This document shows positions 22,779 to 33,090 of a stretch of 47,658 nt of DNA, one piece after another; the stretch's first letter is position 1; the number at the start of each line of letters is the position of its first letter. Origin of the DNA: a virus; IMG/VR virus record IMGVR_UViG_3300030328_001074, positions 1 through 47,658 of that record; one strand, written 5' to 3'. The translations under genes were made by a program, and so were the position numbers. A model generated the notes under the pieces. That model had not been told where the DNA came from and did no database searches. It worked only from the letters and a program-made list of their open reading frames with translations.

Positions 22779-24056
22779 ATGAGTACAATGCCAAACGGTG
22801 GTTTAATCACCGAAACTAATAGACAATATTACGCGGGAGCGCAGGGTTTTACAGTACCAGCTGCAACTACGCAGTCGGTCTTTACTTTTACTTTTGATAC
22901 TGAATTAGTATTAGGTAATTGGGATCCTGCTCAAGTAGATTATGCTTTAAATAATTTTAAACTATATGGTAGTACAGATGGTTTAACTTACGTAGAGATA
23001 GTTCCTGGTTCAGCATTTGCTGGTTATGGTCCATATACTTTAGCTATAAACGGTGAAGGACAAAGCATTATAACATTTGGAGGTGGTGCTATACCAGCTA
23101 CTAACGTTATAGTGTGTCAATTAAAAACTTTAGGAGGAGGTAACTATGGAAATCAAGATGCTTTTGGAGATACAGTAGAAGAAAATTATGGAAGTTACTC
23201 TTACTTAAGTCTAGAAGATGTTGTAAATAATTTTATGGTTGCTTTCGTAGGTTATCAAAAACTTATACCAAACATAAAAAGAAGTGATGTTATATTTCAT
23301 GCTAAAAGAGCATTACAAGAATTTAGTTATGATACATTAAAGAGTATTCATTCTCAAGAATTAAGTATACCACCAAGTTTAAGTGTAGTATTACCCCAAG
23401 ACTATGTAAACTATGTTAGATTATCTAGAATAGATAATTTAGGAGTTCAAAGAATAATATATCCAGTAAATAACTTAACTGATAGTCCTTATAATATGCC
23501 TACTCAAGATTCTGAAGGAATTCCTATACAAGGTAATTTTAATGAAAACATTGAAGGTAGTTCTGTTACAGAAGAAAGATGGAGAAAAGCTAATATGAAT
23601 CTTATTAGTCAAAACTATGACCAAGCTTTATATAACCAAGGTATGGATTGGTGGGGATATAACTGGGGTTATGGTGGATATTGGAGTTGGGGTGAACAAT
23701 ACGGTAACGATCCTCAATACTCACAGTATAATGGTTGGTTTGATATGAATGAAAGAGAAGGTAAAGTTTCTTTCTCAAGTAATTTAGTTAATCAATTAAT
23801 AATATTAGAATATATATCTGATGGTCTTGCTTATGATTTAAATAGTCAAGTACCAAAGTTAGCTGAGGACGCAATCTATGCTTATATTAGTCACGCTATA
23901 TTAGCTAGTAGAATAAATCAACCAGAATATATAATCAATAGATTAAAAAAAGAAAAAAGCACTAAGCTTAGAAATGCTAAGATAAGATTATCTAATATTA
24001 AGTTAGATGAAATAGTGCAGGTTATGCGTGGAAAATCTAAATGGATAAAACGTTAA
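22779..24056 (+). CDS. Tail tube or ring protein with aromatic-rich loop
   Basis: This 425-residue protein has a beta-rich N-terminal part (residues 1-135, PAATTQSVFTFTFDTELVLGNW), then a domain beginning YLSLEDVVNNFMVAFVGYQKLIPNIKRSDVIFHAKRALQEFSYDTLKSI, common to phage tail-ring or stabilisation proteins. Residues 286-325 form a striking Trp/Tyr/Gly-rich insert. The remaining C-terminal part is helical (AEDAIYAYISHAILASRIN; RLKKEKSTKLRNAKIRLSN). It begins four bases after the connector gene and five before the giant tail gene. I place it as a neck or tail-tube component by order; the insert could contact the outer membrane or lipid. Confidence 0.6.
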   Translation: MSTMPNGGLITETNRQYYAGAQGFTVPAATTQSVFTFTFDTELVLGNWDPAQVDYALNNFKLYGSTDGLTYVEIVPGSAFAGYGPYTLAINGEGQSIITFGGGAIPATNVIVCQLKTLGGGNYGNQDAFGDTVEENYGSYSYLSLEDVVNNFMVAFVGYQKLIPNIKRSDVIFHAKRALQEFSYDTLKSIHSQELSIPPSLSVVLPQDYVNYVRLSRIDNLGVQRIIYPVNNLTDSPYNMPTQDSEGIPIQGNFNENIEGSSVTEERWRKANMNLISQNYDQALYNQGMDWWGYNWGYGGYWSWGEQYGNDPQYSQYNGWFDMNEREGKVSFSSNLVNQLIILEYISDGLAYDLNSQVPKLAEDAIYAYISHAILASRINQPEYIINRLKKEKSTKLRNAKIRLSNIKLDEIVQVMRGKSKWIKR

Positions 24057-24060
24057 AGAC

Positions 24061-27000
24061 ATGCCAGAAATAAAGAATACCTTTCTAAAAGCCAAGATGA
24101 ATAAAGACTTGGATGATAGATTAGTACCAAATGGCGAATACAGAGATGCTCAAAATCTACAAATAAGTAGATCAGAAGGATCTAGTGTTGGTGAATTTGA
24201 GAATATTCCTGGAAACACCGCGTTAGCGGATTTAGAGCTTGGTAGTGGTGGAGTTTCTATTGGTCAGTACACTGATGAAACAAATGGTAATATATATATA
24301 TTTAGCGCAGGATATAGTGGAACCGCTGTATGCCCTAGAGATATAACTCTTTATGCTAATGGGTTACAAGCTGCTACTACTCTAAGTTTTAAAGATAAAA
24401 CCGGGATGTCTGGTACAGTAATTAATCCACAAACACTAGGTATAGAAGTTGGTATGTTATTATGGACTAACGGAACATGGGGTGGTAGTACTCCATCAAT
24501 TACACCGGTAATTACTAGTATGACCACGACTACAATAACTGTAGATACACAAACCGTGCTATCTGATAATGATGCTGTGACTATAGGTTGGGTAAATACT
24601 ATACATAGATACAATATTACAGACGATAGTTTATCCTTATTAGTAAGAGGTAGTTTTTTAAATTTCCATAAAGATTATAAAATATATGGAGTTAATTTAT
24701 TAGAAGATTTATTGTTCTGGACTGATAATAGAAACCAACCTAGAAGAATAAATGTGGAATCCGCTATTAATAACGGTGTCACATATTACACACATGAGGA
24801 TCAAATATCTGTAGCTAAATATTATCCTTATGAAACACCTATGGTGTTAGAACAAAAAATAACTACAGCTAGCGCGGGAAATTATCCTGCAAGTGGAGCA
24901 GCTGTTAATATAAGAGGATATGAGGTAGAACTAGGTACTGATCCAAATACTTTAGGTATTAAAGTTGGAGATATAGTTACTGGTTTTCCTGGTCAAGGAC
25001 CACAAGAGTTATGGGAGGTTATTTGGATAGAAGATACCGGTGGTACTGACGCTGTGGTTGTTTATAATAATTTCTATAATACTCCTGGAACTGCAGGAGC
25101 ATCATGGGGAGGAGGAGTTAGTTTGACTTTTTCTCGCCCTACTATGGAAAACTCTAAAGATATTTATCAGGTAAATGGATTTCAAACAAGTGTAGATTCT
25201 ACAACATATGCTGGCGCGCCAACAACTATTGCGGCGGGAACTGCTTTGGTAATTGATTATGTATATAGTAATAGTGCTGGAACCGCAGGTGCTCAATATA
25301 CTCCAAACGTAGGAGATTTAATAACTAGTGACAATCTTAGTGGAAATAAACTTTTATTAACTACTAATCCTATAACTGTAGCAGACGATGTACGTATACA
25401 ATCAATAGATGTTATAACTCCAGGGACTAAAATAGAAATGAAATTAACTAAATCTGTTAAGGTTGGTACATCAAGTGATGTATTAAGAGTTTCTGCAAAT
25501 CCCGATTATGATTCTACATTTACTGGTGATTCTGATTTCTTAGAAGAAAAATTTGTTAGATTTAGCTATAGATTTAAATATGTAGATAATGAATATTCTT
25601 TATCTGCTCCTTTTACTCAAATATGTTTTATACCTAAACAACATGGGATTTTTGGAGGTGGTTTAACTACTAGTAATCAAGACATGGTTAGCGCTTATGA
25701 TAGCACTGTGGTTACATTTATGGAAAACAATATTGATACTATAGGGTTAAAAATACCACTACCTTTAGGAGGTGCAACAGCGGCTGAAGCTATAACAAGT
25801 TTAATAGATGATTATCAAATAAGTGACATTGAAATACTATATAAAGAATCAGACGCATTAGCTATTAAAGTAGTAGATTCTATACCAGTTAATGATACTT
25901 TATCTTCATCTGTTACTTCATTACCTTCAACAAGCACTACAGAATGGTACTATGATTTTACTTATAAATCTAGTAAACCTTATCAAACTTTACCAACTAG
26001 TCAAAATACTAGAGTATATGATAAAGTTCCAATTAAAGCTCTATCTCAAGAGGTTGTATCTAATAGAATAACCTATGGAAATTATTTAGAGGGACATACT
26101 CCACCGGCTGGTCTAGATTATGAAATAATTTTAGCTGATAAATCTGTGGCTTATGATAATTATTCTCAATATCCTAATCATTCTATAAAACAAAATAGAA
26201 ATTATCAAGTAGGATTTATACTTGCAGATAGATACGGAAGACAATCAAGCGTAGTATTATCTTCTAATGACGCCGATCCTAATACAGCTGGATCAACAAT
26301 ATACGTTCCTTATAAAACTTATGCTGATGTAAATATAGAAGATGGTTTATCTACATATGAATGGTTAGGTAGCGTGTTGAGATTAAAATTAAACAATGGT
26401 ATAACTCAACTTACTAATAACCCTCAAACTGGGGAACCTGGTTTATATAAAGCTTATGATGATACTGGTGTTGATAAAGTTACATTAACAACACCTGGGG
26501 TTGGTATGACAGCCGGCACTGCTGGTGTTACTTATCCAGCGGGTTCAGTAGGGCAAGGAACTGGTTTAACAGTAACAACTACTGTATCTGGTGGTGAAGT
26601 GACAAGTGTTATAATAACAACTCCTGGTACTGGATATACTAACGGAGAGGTTTTAAACATAAAAGATGGTGGTGCTGGTACAGAAGCAACTATTACTATA
26701 ACCGTAAATGAACCAAATGTATTAGGTTGGAGCTCTTATAAGCTAGCAGTTAAACAACAAGAACAAGATTATTACAATGTATATTTACCAGGTTATATAT
26801 CTGGTTATCCTGTAACCGCTACTACTGATAAAGGTAGGGTAGCTTTTGCTACATTAATAGGTGATAATATAAACAAAGTACCCAGAGATTTAAATGAAGT
26901 AGGGCCTTTACAAACACAGTTTACAGCTTCTGTAAAGTTATATGGTAGGGTAAATAACCCTACTATTAACAATAGAAATGTTCCTGTTGGGGCTTACTAT

Positions 27001-28950
27001 TCTAATCGTGCTATACCATGGAATACTCAGTATTTTCCAGAAAGATTTAACGATGAAGTAATGGTTATAGGACCGGCTGGAGGAGATGGTTTAGAAATGG
27101 CTAATTCACCATTTACAGCATCAGCAGCTCAAGGTTTCTTTACTAACACATCTGATACAAATTTAGGTGCTGTTACTCCTCAAATTCCTTGGGGTACAGT
27201 AGGGGCTGATCAAAGTTTTTATTTGCAAGAACAAAACCCGTTAATTCTAGGATTAAAAGTAGGTAGATTAACTCCTCAACCTCAATTAACTACTGGTATT
27301 GGTGGAGCAGCTAACACATTAGGAGCACTAGTAAGTAGCGCTTCTGTAAGTGGAGCTTCTACTGCAGTGTTATGTATGAACCCTTATTTAAGTGTTTCAG
27401 AAACTGAACCTACTGATAGTTTGTTAGAAATATTTTGGGAAACCTCTACTAGTGGGAATTTTGTTACATTAAATGGTCAAGTAGTTGCAGATTACGCGGG
27501 TGTTTCTTTAGTTAGTGATTCTTCAGGGAGTTTCAATGAAGACGATGCATCTGCTACAGTTGTAATGAATAATTTAAAATTTCAAGATTCTGCTGGTAAC
27601 GCTTTAACATTAGATTCAGATCCTATTATAACTAGTATATTAGATAGTAATGGAAATGAATTAACTTCTGGTACTCCTCCTTTTATTATAGAAAGAGTGG
27701 GCGCTCCATATGATAATTTTAGAATAAAAACAAATCAATTATTCTGGTATGGTGCTACAACTGGAACAAAATCTAACGTATGGACTTTATCTTTTCAAAC
27801 TAGTTATGATTCAGGGGCTTATGTAGATACTTTAAATAATGTAATAACTATTACTTTACAAAACGTAGCACCAGATAATTTAGTGTTTACCAGTACAGAT
27901 GCTAGTACTTATACTACTGGGCAAACAGTAGCTACTTCTTTTGATACTAATAGTACTAGCTTTGGTACGTTTACAGGTAGAAATGGTACAGCAGATACAC
28001 CTAACAATCAGGAAGAGTTATGTTGGACATTATCCCTTACTAGTGCGCCAGCAGGATCTACAGCTGCATGGAGCATCGATCAATCAGGTGTAATTTCTAA
28101 AACTGGTACTTTAATTAACGGTACTTATATTATAAAAGCTACATTAACAGATGCTGCGGCTAGTTGTGTTACATCAACTAACAGTTTATCAACTGATTGT
28201 AGTATAAGTATAGTAATAGGAACTCCAGACACTGATCAAGCTATATGTTTTGGAGATGTATCTTCTTTCTTTAGTTCAAACGATACTAGTTGTTGGAGTG
28301 GTAGTGGTTATCCTTTAGAAATGTTTTTTGGAGTTAGTGAAAATGTTAACCAAGCTACTAACGCGGCAGCGTATGGTAGTAAATCTGATTCATTCTTAGC
28401 AACACTTACGGGAACAAATTATGCTTCTTATTCAGGATCAGGTATAAATTTAAGATACTACAACGTTAGAGCTCAAGCTAAAGCAACTTATAGTTGTGGT
28501 GGACCACCACCAGTTGCAAAAGCTTTTACTACTGGAGGTTTAACACAGGGAGTTATGGCTATTAAAGCTATATTCTCTAAAGGAGTTACTGCTGGAGTCG
28601 CTGATTTTAGTACACAATACACTATATTATGGAGAGCTTCTGCAGCAGATGCTTGGGAGTTAGCTTCTCCTTGCTCATCTTGTGGTGGAGATGCTACAGT
28701 TAATTCTCCAACAAATCCAGGAGGGACAGTGGGTAGTTTCAATACTATGACAGTAACCGGTGCAGGATCTGCCACAGCAAGTACTACTTATTACTTCGAT
28801 AATCCAGGAGAATATATATTAAGAAATAACTATGTAGGAGGTCCAGGTTGTACTTCATATGGCACAGCAGCTAGTTTTAAAGGTGAGTTCTGGGATGTAA
28901 CTACAGGTGAAACATTAAATCCGTGTGCAGATTGTACTGGACCACTGTAA
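24061..28950 (+). CDS. Very large tail stabilisation / tube-type protein
   Basis: This 1629-residue protein starts KNTFLKAKMNKDLDDRLVPNGEYRDAQNLQISRSEGSS, a pattern typical of large tail-tube or stabilisation proteins in marine phages. The N-terminal 700 residues look like a repetitive beta-propeller or barrel. A Gly/Thr-rich insert (about 804-882: TPGVGM, then TPGTGYTNGEVLNIKDGG) suggests a beta-helix segment. Residues about 1190-1400 are Ser/Thr-rich and Ig-like, and the C-terminus carries paired cysteines (CSSCGG; CADC), suggesting disulfides or metal binding. It is probably the main short-tail or muzzle protein, with the C-terminal Ig-like part exposed to bind the cell surface. The next protein may be its partner. 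Confidence 0.65.
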   Translation: MPEIKNTFLKAKMNKDLDDRLVPNGEYRDAQNLQISRSEGSSVGEFENIPGNTALADLELGSGGVSIGQYTDETNGNIYIFSAGYSGTAVCPRDITLYANGLQAATTLSFKDKTGMSGTVINPQTLGIEVGMLLWTNGTWGGSTPSITPVITSMTTTTITVDTQTVLSDNDAVTIGWVNTIHRYNITDDSLSLLVRGSFLNFHKDYKIYGVNLLEDLLFWTDNRNQPRRINVESAINNGVTYYTHEDQISVAKYYPYETPMVLEQKITTASAGNYPASGAAVNIRGYEVELGTDPNTLGIKVGDIVTGFPGQGPQELWEVIWIEDTGGTDAVVVYNNFYNTPGTAGASWGGGVSLTFSRPTMENSKDIYQVNGFQTSVDSTTYAGAPTTIAAGTALVIDYVYSNSAGTAGAQYTPNVGDLITSDNLSGNKLLLTTNPITVADDVRIQSIDVITPGTKIEMKLTKSVKVGTSSDVLRVSANPDYDSTFTGDSDFLEEKFVRFSYRFKYVDNEYSLSAPFTQICFIPKQHGIFGGGLTTSNQDMVSAYDSTVVTFMENNIDTIGLKIPLPLGGATAAEAITSLIDDYQISDIEILYKESDALAIKVVDSIPVNDTLSSSVTSLPSTSTTEWYYDFTYKSSKPYQTLPTSQNTRVYDKVPIKALSQEVVSNRITYGNYLEGHTPPAGLDYEIILADKSVAYDNYSQYPNHSIKQNRNYQVGFILADRYGRQSSVVLSSNDADPNTAGSTIYVPYKTYADVNIEDGLSTYEWLGSVLRLKLNNGITQLTNNPQTGEPGLYKAYDDTGVDKVTLTTPGVGMTAGTAGVTYPAGSVGQGTGLTVTTTVSGGEVTSVIITTPGTGYTNGEVLNIKDGGAGTEATITITVNEPNVLGWSSYKLAVKQQEQDYYNVYLPGYISGYPVTATTDKGRVAFATLIGDNINKVPRDLNEVGPLQTQFTASVKLYGRVNNPTINNRNVPVGAYYSNRAIPWNTQYFPERFNDEVMVIGPAGGDGLEMANSPFTASAAQGFFTNTSDTNLGAVTPQIPWGTVGADQSFYLQEQNPLILGLKVGRLTPQPQLTTGIGGAANTLGALVSSASVSGASTAVLCMNPYLSVSETEPTDSLLEIFWETSTSGNFVTLNGQVVADYAGVSLVSDSSGSFNEDDASATVVMNNLKFQDSAGNALTLDSDPIITSILDSNGNELTSGTPPFIIERVGAPYDNFRIKTNQLFWYGATTGTKSNVWTLSFQTSYDSGAYVDTLNNVITITLQNVAPDNLVFTSTDASTYTTGQTVATSFDTNSTSFGTFTGRNGTADTPNNQEELCWTLSLTSAPAGSTAAWSIDQSGVISKTGTLINGTYIIKATLTDAAASCVTSTNSLSTDCSISIVIGTPDTDQAICFGDVSSFFSSNDTSCWSGSGYPLEMFFGVSENVNQATNAAAYGSKSDSFLATLTGTNYASYSGSGINLRYYNVRAQAKATYSCGGPPPVAKAFTTGGLTQGVMAIKAIFSKGVTAGVADFSTQYTILWRASAADAWELASPCSSCGGDATVNSPTNPGGTVGSFNTMTVTGAGSATASTTYYFDNPGEYILRNNYVGGPGCTSYGTAASFKGEFWDVTTGETLNPCADCTGPL

Positions 28951-28979
28951 GAATAGATAAAAACGAGTAATTATAATAT

Positions 28980-30353
28980 ATGGCTACTACTATAGAAATA
29001 TCATATTTTAACACTTTTTGGTTAAAGAGATTAAAGAACTACGTGCAGAATGGAGAAGGTAGTGGTGGACTAACTACTGGTTCTACAGTTACAGCGCCAG
29101 CTAGTAGAGCAGCGGGAACTGGATATATAGTTCCCCTTCAAGAAGAAGATTGGTATATCGAAGAATCTAGAATTAGAGGAGGATATAATAATACCACGGT
29201 AGATTTTGGAACTAAAGCATATTTAGTAGAAGAAGATGCTAGACAACAAAGATTTACAAATAGATTAATATATTCTGGTGTTTTAAATTCTAGAACTGGA
29301 ACTAATAATACTAATCAATTTCCAATTGGAGAAGATATAACAAGAAGTGTAGATCCTATTAGTGGTACTATTCAAAAACTATATTCTGAAGATACTAATT
29401 TATTAGTTTTCCAAGAAAGAAAAGTTAACAAAGTATTAATAGATAAAGATGCTATTTATACAGCTGAAGGACAAGACGTTAAAACAGTTAGTAATGTAGT
29501 AATGGGTGCGGTAACTCCTTATCAAGGTAATTGGGGTATAAGTACAAATCCAGGTTCATTCTCTGTTTATGGTTATCAAAAATACTTTGTAGACAAATAT
29601 AGATCTGCTGTATTAAGACTGTCTAGAGATGGTATAACAGAGATTTCTAACTATGGTATGATTGATTACTTTAGAGATGAGCTAGCAGTAGCTAGTGATA
29701 TTATAGGAGGATATGATATACATAACAAAGCTTATGTAGTTAGTTTAAACAATAAAACTATTTCTTTTGACGAGCAAATAAATGGTTGGACTAGTTTTTA
29801 TAGTTATATACCAGAATTAATGACGAGTTGTTTAGGTAAATACTATACTATAAAGTCTTCAAAAATATGGGAACATTATTCAAACACTAATTATAACAAT
29901 TTCTATGGAGTTAATTATGATTCCAGTGTAACATTTGTGTTTAATCCACAACCTACAAGAATGAAAACCTTTAAAACAATTAGTTATGAAGGTAGTAACG
30001 GATGGGAAGTTACAAGCATGGTTTCAGATACAACTGGGAAAGATCCTTTAGGAGCAACATGGATAAATAATTCTGATACAATTAGTAGAATTTATAGTTA
30101 TGATGAAGGTTTTTATACTGATCCAGCTACACAAATAGAGTATAGAGCTGGTTTTGATAGAAAACAAAACACTTATTTTGCTTCTATTAAAAATAATTCA
30201 GAAGCTAGAGCTGGTGAAGTAATATTTGGAGGAGCAAAAGAAACAGGAATTAAAGCATTTTATACAACAATCAAGCTTCAAACAGATGCAACCACAGATC
30301 CACAAGGACCTAAGGAATTGTTTTCTGTTGGAAGTCAATTTAATCTAAGATAA
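28980..30353 (+). CDS. Tail protein, likely partner of the large tail protein
   Basis: This 457-residue protein starts with ATTIEISYFNTFWLKRL and continues with segments such as LVFQERKVNKVLIDKDAIYT and YGYQKYFVDKYRSAVLRLSRDGITEIS, which repeat strand-turn-strand units like a propeller blade. The ending KELFSVGSQFNLR is characteristic of tail-tube or stabilisation proteins whose longer relatives carry this region at the C-terminus. It may be a split-off half of the previous protein's family. It precedes the acetyltransferase gene by four bases. No catalytic motif is seen. Confidence 0.55.
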   Translation: MATTIEISYFNTFWLKRLKNYVQNGEGSGGLTTGSTVTAPASRAAGTGYIVPLQEEDWYIEESRIRGGYNNTTVDFGTKAYLVEEDARQQRFTNRLIYSGVLNSRTGTNNTNQFPIGEDITRSVDPISGTIQKLYSEDTNLLVFQERKVNKVLIDKDAIYTAEGQDVKTVSNVVMGAVTPYQGNWGISTNPGSFSVYGYQKYFVDKYRSAVLRLSRDGITEISNYGMIDYFRDELAVASDIIGGYDIHNKAYVVSLNNKTISFDEQINGWTSFYSYIPELMTSCLGKYYTIKSSKIWEHYSNTNYNNFYGVNYDSSVTFVFNPQPTRMKTFKTISYEGSNGWEVTSMVSDTTGKDPLGATWINNSDTISRIYSYDEGFYTDPATQIEYRAGFDRKQNTYFASIKNNSEARAGEVIFGGAKETGIKAFYTTIKLQTDATTDPQGPKELFSVGSQFNLR

Positions 30354-30357
30354 TTAT

Positions 30358-30765
30358 ATGAAATTAACAGTAAGAACACTAACTGAAGATGATTATTCAT
30401 TGTTAGAAAGTTGGTGGAAAGGATGGGGTTGGCCCGTCGTAGGTAAAAATATATTACCTGATGAAGGAACAGGTGGGATAATGGTGGAAAACGAAAATAA
30501 ACCTTTAGCAGCTGGTTTTATATACTGGAGTAACTCTGGTTTATGCTGGTTTGATTGGGTTATTTCAGATCCAGAAGGTAACAAAAGAATAAGACCTTTA
30601 GCTGTAAAGTATTTAATACAAACAGCAGAACAAATGGTTAAAGATGCAGGTAAAAGCTGCATTATGTCAATTAGTAGAAGCACCAGTCTACTTAAAATAC
30701 ATAAAAAATTAGGGTGGCATGTTGACGAAAAGCCATCTTACGAAATGATTAAAAAAGTAAATTAA
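30358..30765 (+). CDS. GNAT-family N-acetyltransferase
   Basis: This 135-residue protein has the GNAT outline: an N-terminal strand-helix (LTVRTLTEDDYSLLESWWKGW), a strand pair (KPLAAGFIYW and LCWFDWVISDP), an acetyl-CoA-binding loop-like region before a helix (NKRIRPLAVKYLIQTAEQMVKDAGK), and the final strand and helix (IMSISRSTSLLKIHKKLGW). It would transfer an acetyl group from acetyl-CoA to an unknown amine. The QxxGxG-type motif is not textbook (GNKRIR), so activity is uncertain. Such GNAT genes often lie amid structural genes of marine phages; it might modify a virion protein or a host target. Confidence 0.72.
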   Translation: MKLTVRTLTEDDYSLLESWWKGWGWPVVGKNILPDEGTGGIMVENENKPLAAGFIYWSNSGLCWFDWVISDPEGNKRIRPLAVKYLIQTAEQMVKDAGKSCIMSISRSTSLLKIHKKLGWHVDEKPSYEMIKKVN

Positions 30766-30771
30766 AATAAT

Positions 30772-31491
30772 ATGGCAGCAGTAAGTGCAATAGTCGGTAC
30801 CGCGGTAGCAGTGGGTGGAGCAGCAATAGCAGATGGTAAAGCCCATAGAGCTATGCGTTCAGCTCGTGGTAGAAAACGTATGGCCTATAACTCTATGCAA
30901 CAGGCTATAGAGGATAGACAAGATATAACTAATCCTTATGCAGGGATAAGTGATCTATCTGATTTAGCTAGTGATTTATCAGGACAAATACAAAACCCTT
31001 TTGAGAATCTTCAAGTTTCAACAGCAGCAGCTGAAATGAAAGCTGAAGAAGCAGATATTAGCTTAGCTAATACTTTAGATTTTTTAGAACAAACCGGCGC
31101 TAGTGCTGGTGGTGCTACAGCTTTAGCTATGGCGGCTTTAAAAGGTAAAAAAGATGTTGCCGCTAGTATTCAAGAACAAGAAGCAAAGAATGCTGAATTA
31201 AAAGCAAGAGGCGAGCAACATGCTATTGATGCTAGAGTACGTGCTACTGAAAGACATCAGGATATATTAATAGAACAAGGAGAAAGAGAACAAGACGCTA
31301 CGGCTCAAGGAGAATTATTTCAATTCCAAGCTCAAGAAGCTAGAACTAATGCTGATATAAATATGTACTCTGCTCAATATCAAGGATTTGCTAATCAACA
31401 AAACAATGCTAGAGTAGCAGGTGCAAACGCTTGGAGTTCAGCCGCGAGCTCAGTTGGTAATATAGCTAGTAGTGTAATAAGCGCAGGCTAG
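30772..31491 (+). CDS. Internal virion protein-like
   Basis: This 239-residue protein has an Ala/Val/Gly-rich N-terminal hydrophobic segment (VSAIVGTAVAVGGAAIADG), then long Ala-, Gln- and Glu-rich helices (ASIQEQEAKNAELKARGEQHAIDARVRATERHQ; FQFQAQEARTNADIN) and an Ala/Ser-rich end (ANAWSSAASSVGNIASSVISAG). This composition and its place before a very large protein match T7 gp14-like internal proteins, which are ejected and help form a channel through the envelope. It is preceded by an A-rich leader. The match is by pattern, not by alignment. Confidence 0.6.
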   Translation: MAAVSAIVGTAVAVGGAAIADGKAHRAMRSARGRKRMAYNSMQQAIEDRQDITNPYAGISDLSDLASDLSGQIQNPFENLQVSTAAAEMKAEEADISLANTLDFLEQTGASAGGATALAMAALKGKKDVAASIQEQEAKNAELKARGEQHAIDARVRATERHQDILIEQGEREQDATAQGELFQFQAQEARTNADINMYSAQYQGFANQQNNARVAGANAWSSAASSVGNIASSVISAG

Positions 31492-31514
31492 ACTTTAATT
31501 TAAGTACATAAAAA

Positions 31515-33080
31515 ATGGCAGAAGATACTAAACAATTCGACATACAACCCTTAATGATACAGGGTTATGATTCTGAAGTAAACAGAAAATTAAACACAGC
31601 TGTTAGCAGAAAAACTACAGAAACAGATTTTGTTAATGGAATATCTATGGATTTTCAAAAATCTTTGTATTCTAACAGGGCAGATTATACAAATAAAGAT
31701 CCTAAACTATCTAGTTTAATTGTTAATAAGTTTAAAGAAGAAGCAGACGCAGATGATGGTATTATCTGGAAAGAAACCATGCTTAATAGTAATGCTCAAA
31801 ATTTAGGACAAGATACTATTAAAGCTTATAAACAAGATATTGCTAATTATTATAAAAGATTAGAAGGAATAGAAAAATTAGGAGGATATTTAACTGTGGG
31901 AATAGAACCATTGTTATCAGAAAATTTAACTGATTTTTTATCTAATATAAATCAATGGAACTTTAATGGAAATGATGAAGGTGAAGCTACAAAAACTATG
32001 TTTAGCGGTTTTGGATGGGCTAATGGTTTTGATTATACTAATGATGTAAAAGTATTTAAAGATTTTAGATATGAAAAAGACATTAACGATCAAGATGTAC
32101 CAATTTTTAATCAATCAGTTAACGTTGCTATAGATAGTGATATGTTTAAAAAATATTTACATTATAAACCATTTGTAATGGATGATTTTAAAATGGGTAA
32201 AAACATATCTCAAGATCCACAATCAGGAAGATGGTTTTATAGTATACAAAGCGAAGTAGATGGTAATCAAGCTGAAACTGGAGAAATTTTAGATTTGTTT
32301 GTAACTAAATCACAACCAGGTATGGATGTTGGTAGTGCAATGAGCGACGCGGGTATAGTTAAAGATGGTAGTATACAACCTCAATATTTCTTAGGAGGAA
32401 CTACAGCGAGTCCTGCAGATGAAGTAGACACGGCGTTAAGATTAGGAGTTGAAGAAGAAAGAGAAGATGGAAAGATATATAATAATGAATTAAAATTCAT
32501 AAACACTGATAAGGTTAATGGAAATCTTACTTATCAAAGTGAAGTTAGTAGTGAAGTTGAAGGTCTATTTGCTAATGGATCTGGTAATCCTGCTGTGCTT
32601 TATAACTATGCAATTAATAATTTAGGTATGTCTTTACCAGTTGGATTTTTTGAAGAAGCTACTGATTATGAAACTCAATATTATCATAACCTTAATCCAA
32701 TTCAAAAAGCTTCATTCCCAGGTAATAGATATAAATTTAACATGGCTGGTGGAAAACCTATTAGTCTTTTAAATGCTCAAAAAGCTTGGTTCAATCAATA
32801 TATACAAGAAAAAAATTTAGATACTAAGCTTAGACAAAATACCGCTGAAGGTGAACCTTCATTAGTTAAAGCTAAGTTAAGTAACTCACCAAAGGATTTA
32901 AAAATAATAGATTTTTTAAATAGAAACAATATGCCTTTACCATCTTTTTATTCTAATCATTTAGGTGTAACTAAATGGCAACCAGGTTTACCAGTATTTT
33001 ATCAAGAAATACCTAAAGGAGTTACTAATAATGTATTAAAAGACGATTTAGATAGATTACTTGCTGAATATGCTTCTTAA
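31515..33080 (+). CDS. Probable internal virion protein
   Basis: This 521-residue soluble protein is rich in Asn, Asp and Lys with no membrane segment and no signal peptide. It begins KQFDIQPLMIQGYDSEVNRKLNTAVSRK and has segments such as FKDFRYEKDINDQDVPIFNQSVN and a helical end (LLNAQKAWFNQYIQEKNLD; VTNNVLKDDLDRLLAEYAS). No motif is recognised. It sits between the gp14-like protein and the 2941-residue giant, so it may be one of a set of internal or ejected proteins. It could also be a tail-hub component. Confidence 0.5.
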   Translation: MAEDTKQFDIQPLMIQGYDSEVNRKLNTAVSRKTTETDFVNGISMDFQKSLYSNRADYTNKDPKLSSLIVNKFKEEADADDGIIWKETMLNSNAQNLGQDTIKAYKQDIANYYKRLEGIEKLGGYLTVGIEPLLSENLTDFLSNINQWNFNGNDEGEATKTMFSGFGWANGFDYTNDVKVFKDFRYEKDINDQDVPIFNQSVNVAIDSDMFKKYLHYKPFVMDDFKMGKNISQDPQSGRWFYSIQSEVDGNQAETGEILDLFVTKSQPGMDVGSAMSDAGIVKDGSIQPQYFLGGTTASPADEVDTALRLGVEEEREDGKIYNNELKFINTDKVNGNLTYQSEVSSEVEGLFANGSGNPAVLYNYAINNLGMSLPVGFFEEATDYETQYYHNLNPIQKASFPGNRYKFNMAGGKPISLLNAQKAWFNQYIQEKNLDTKLRQNTAEGEPSLVKAKLSNSPKDLKIIDFLNRNNMPLPSFYSNHLGVTKWQPGLPVFYQEIPKGVTNNVLKDDLDRLLAEYAS

Positions 33081-33090
33081 ATAAAATTTT

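Noticed and set aside
13551-30353. Firm assignment to crAss-like phages
   Set aside because: The gene order and Bacteroidota signals are compatible, but I could not align TerL, portal or capsid to known members; HHpred or TerL phylogeny would decide.
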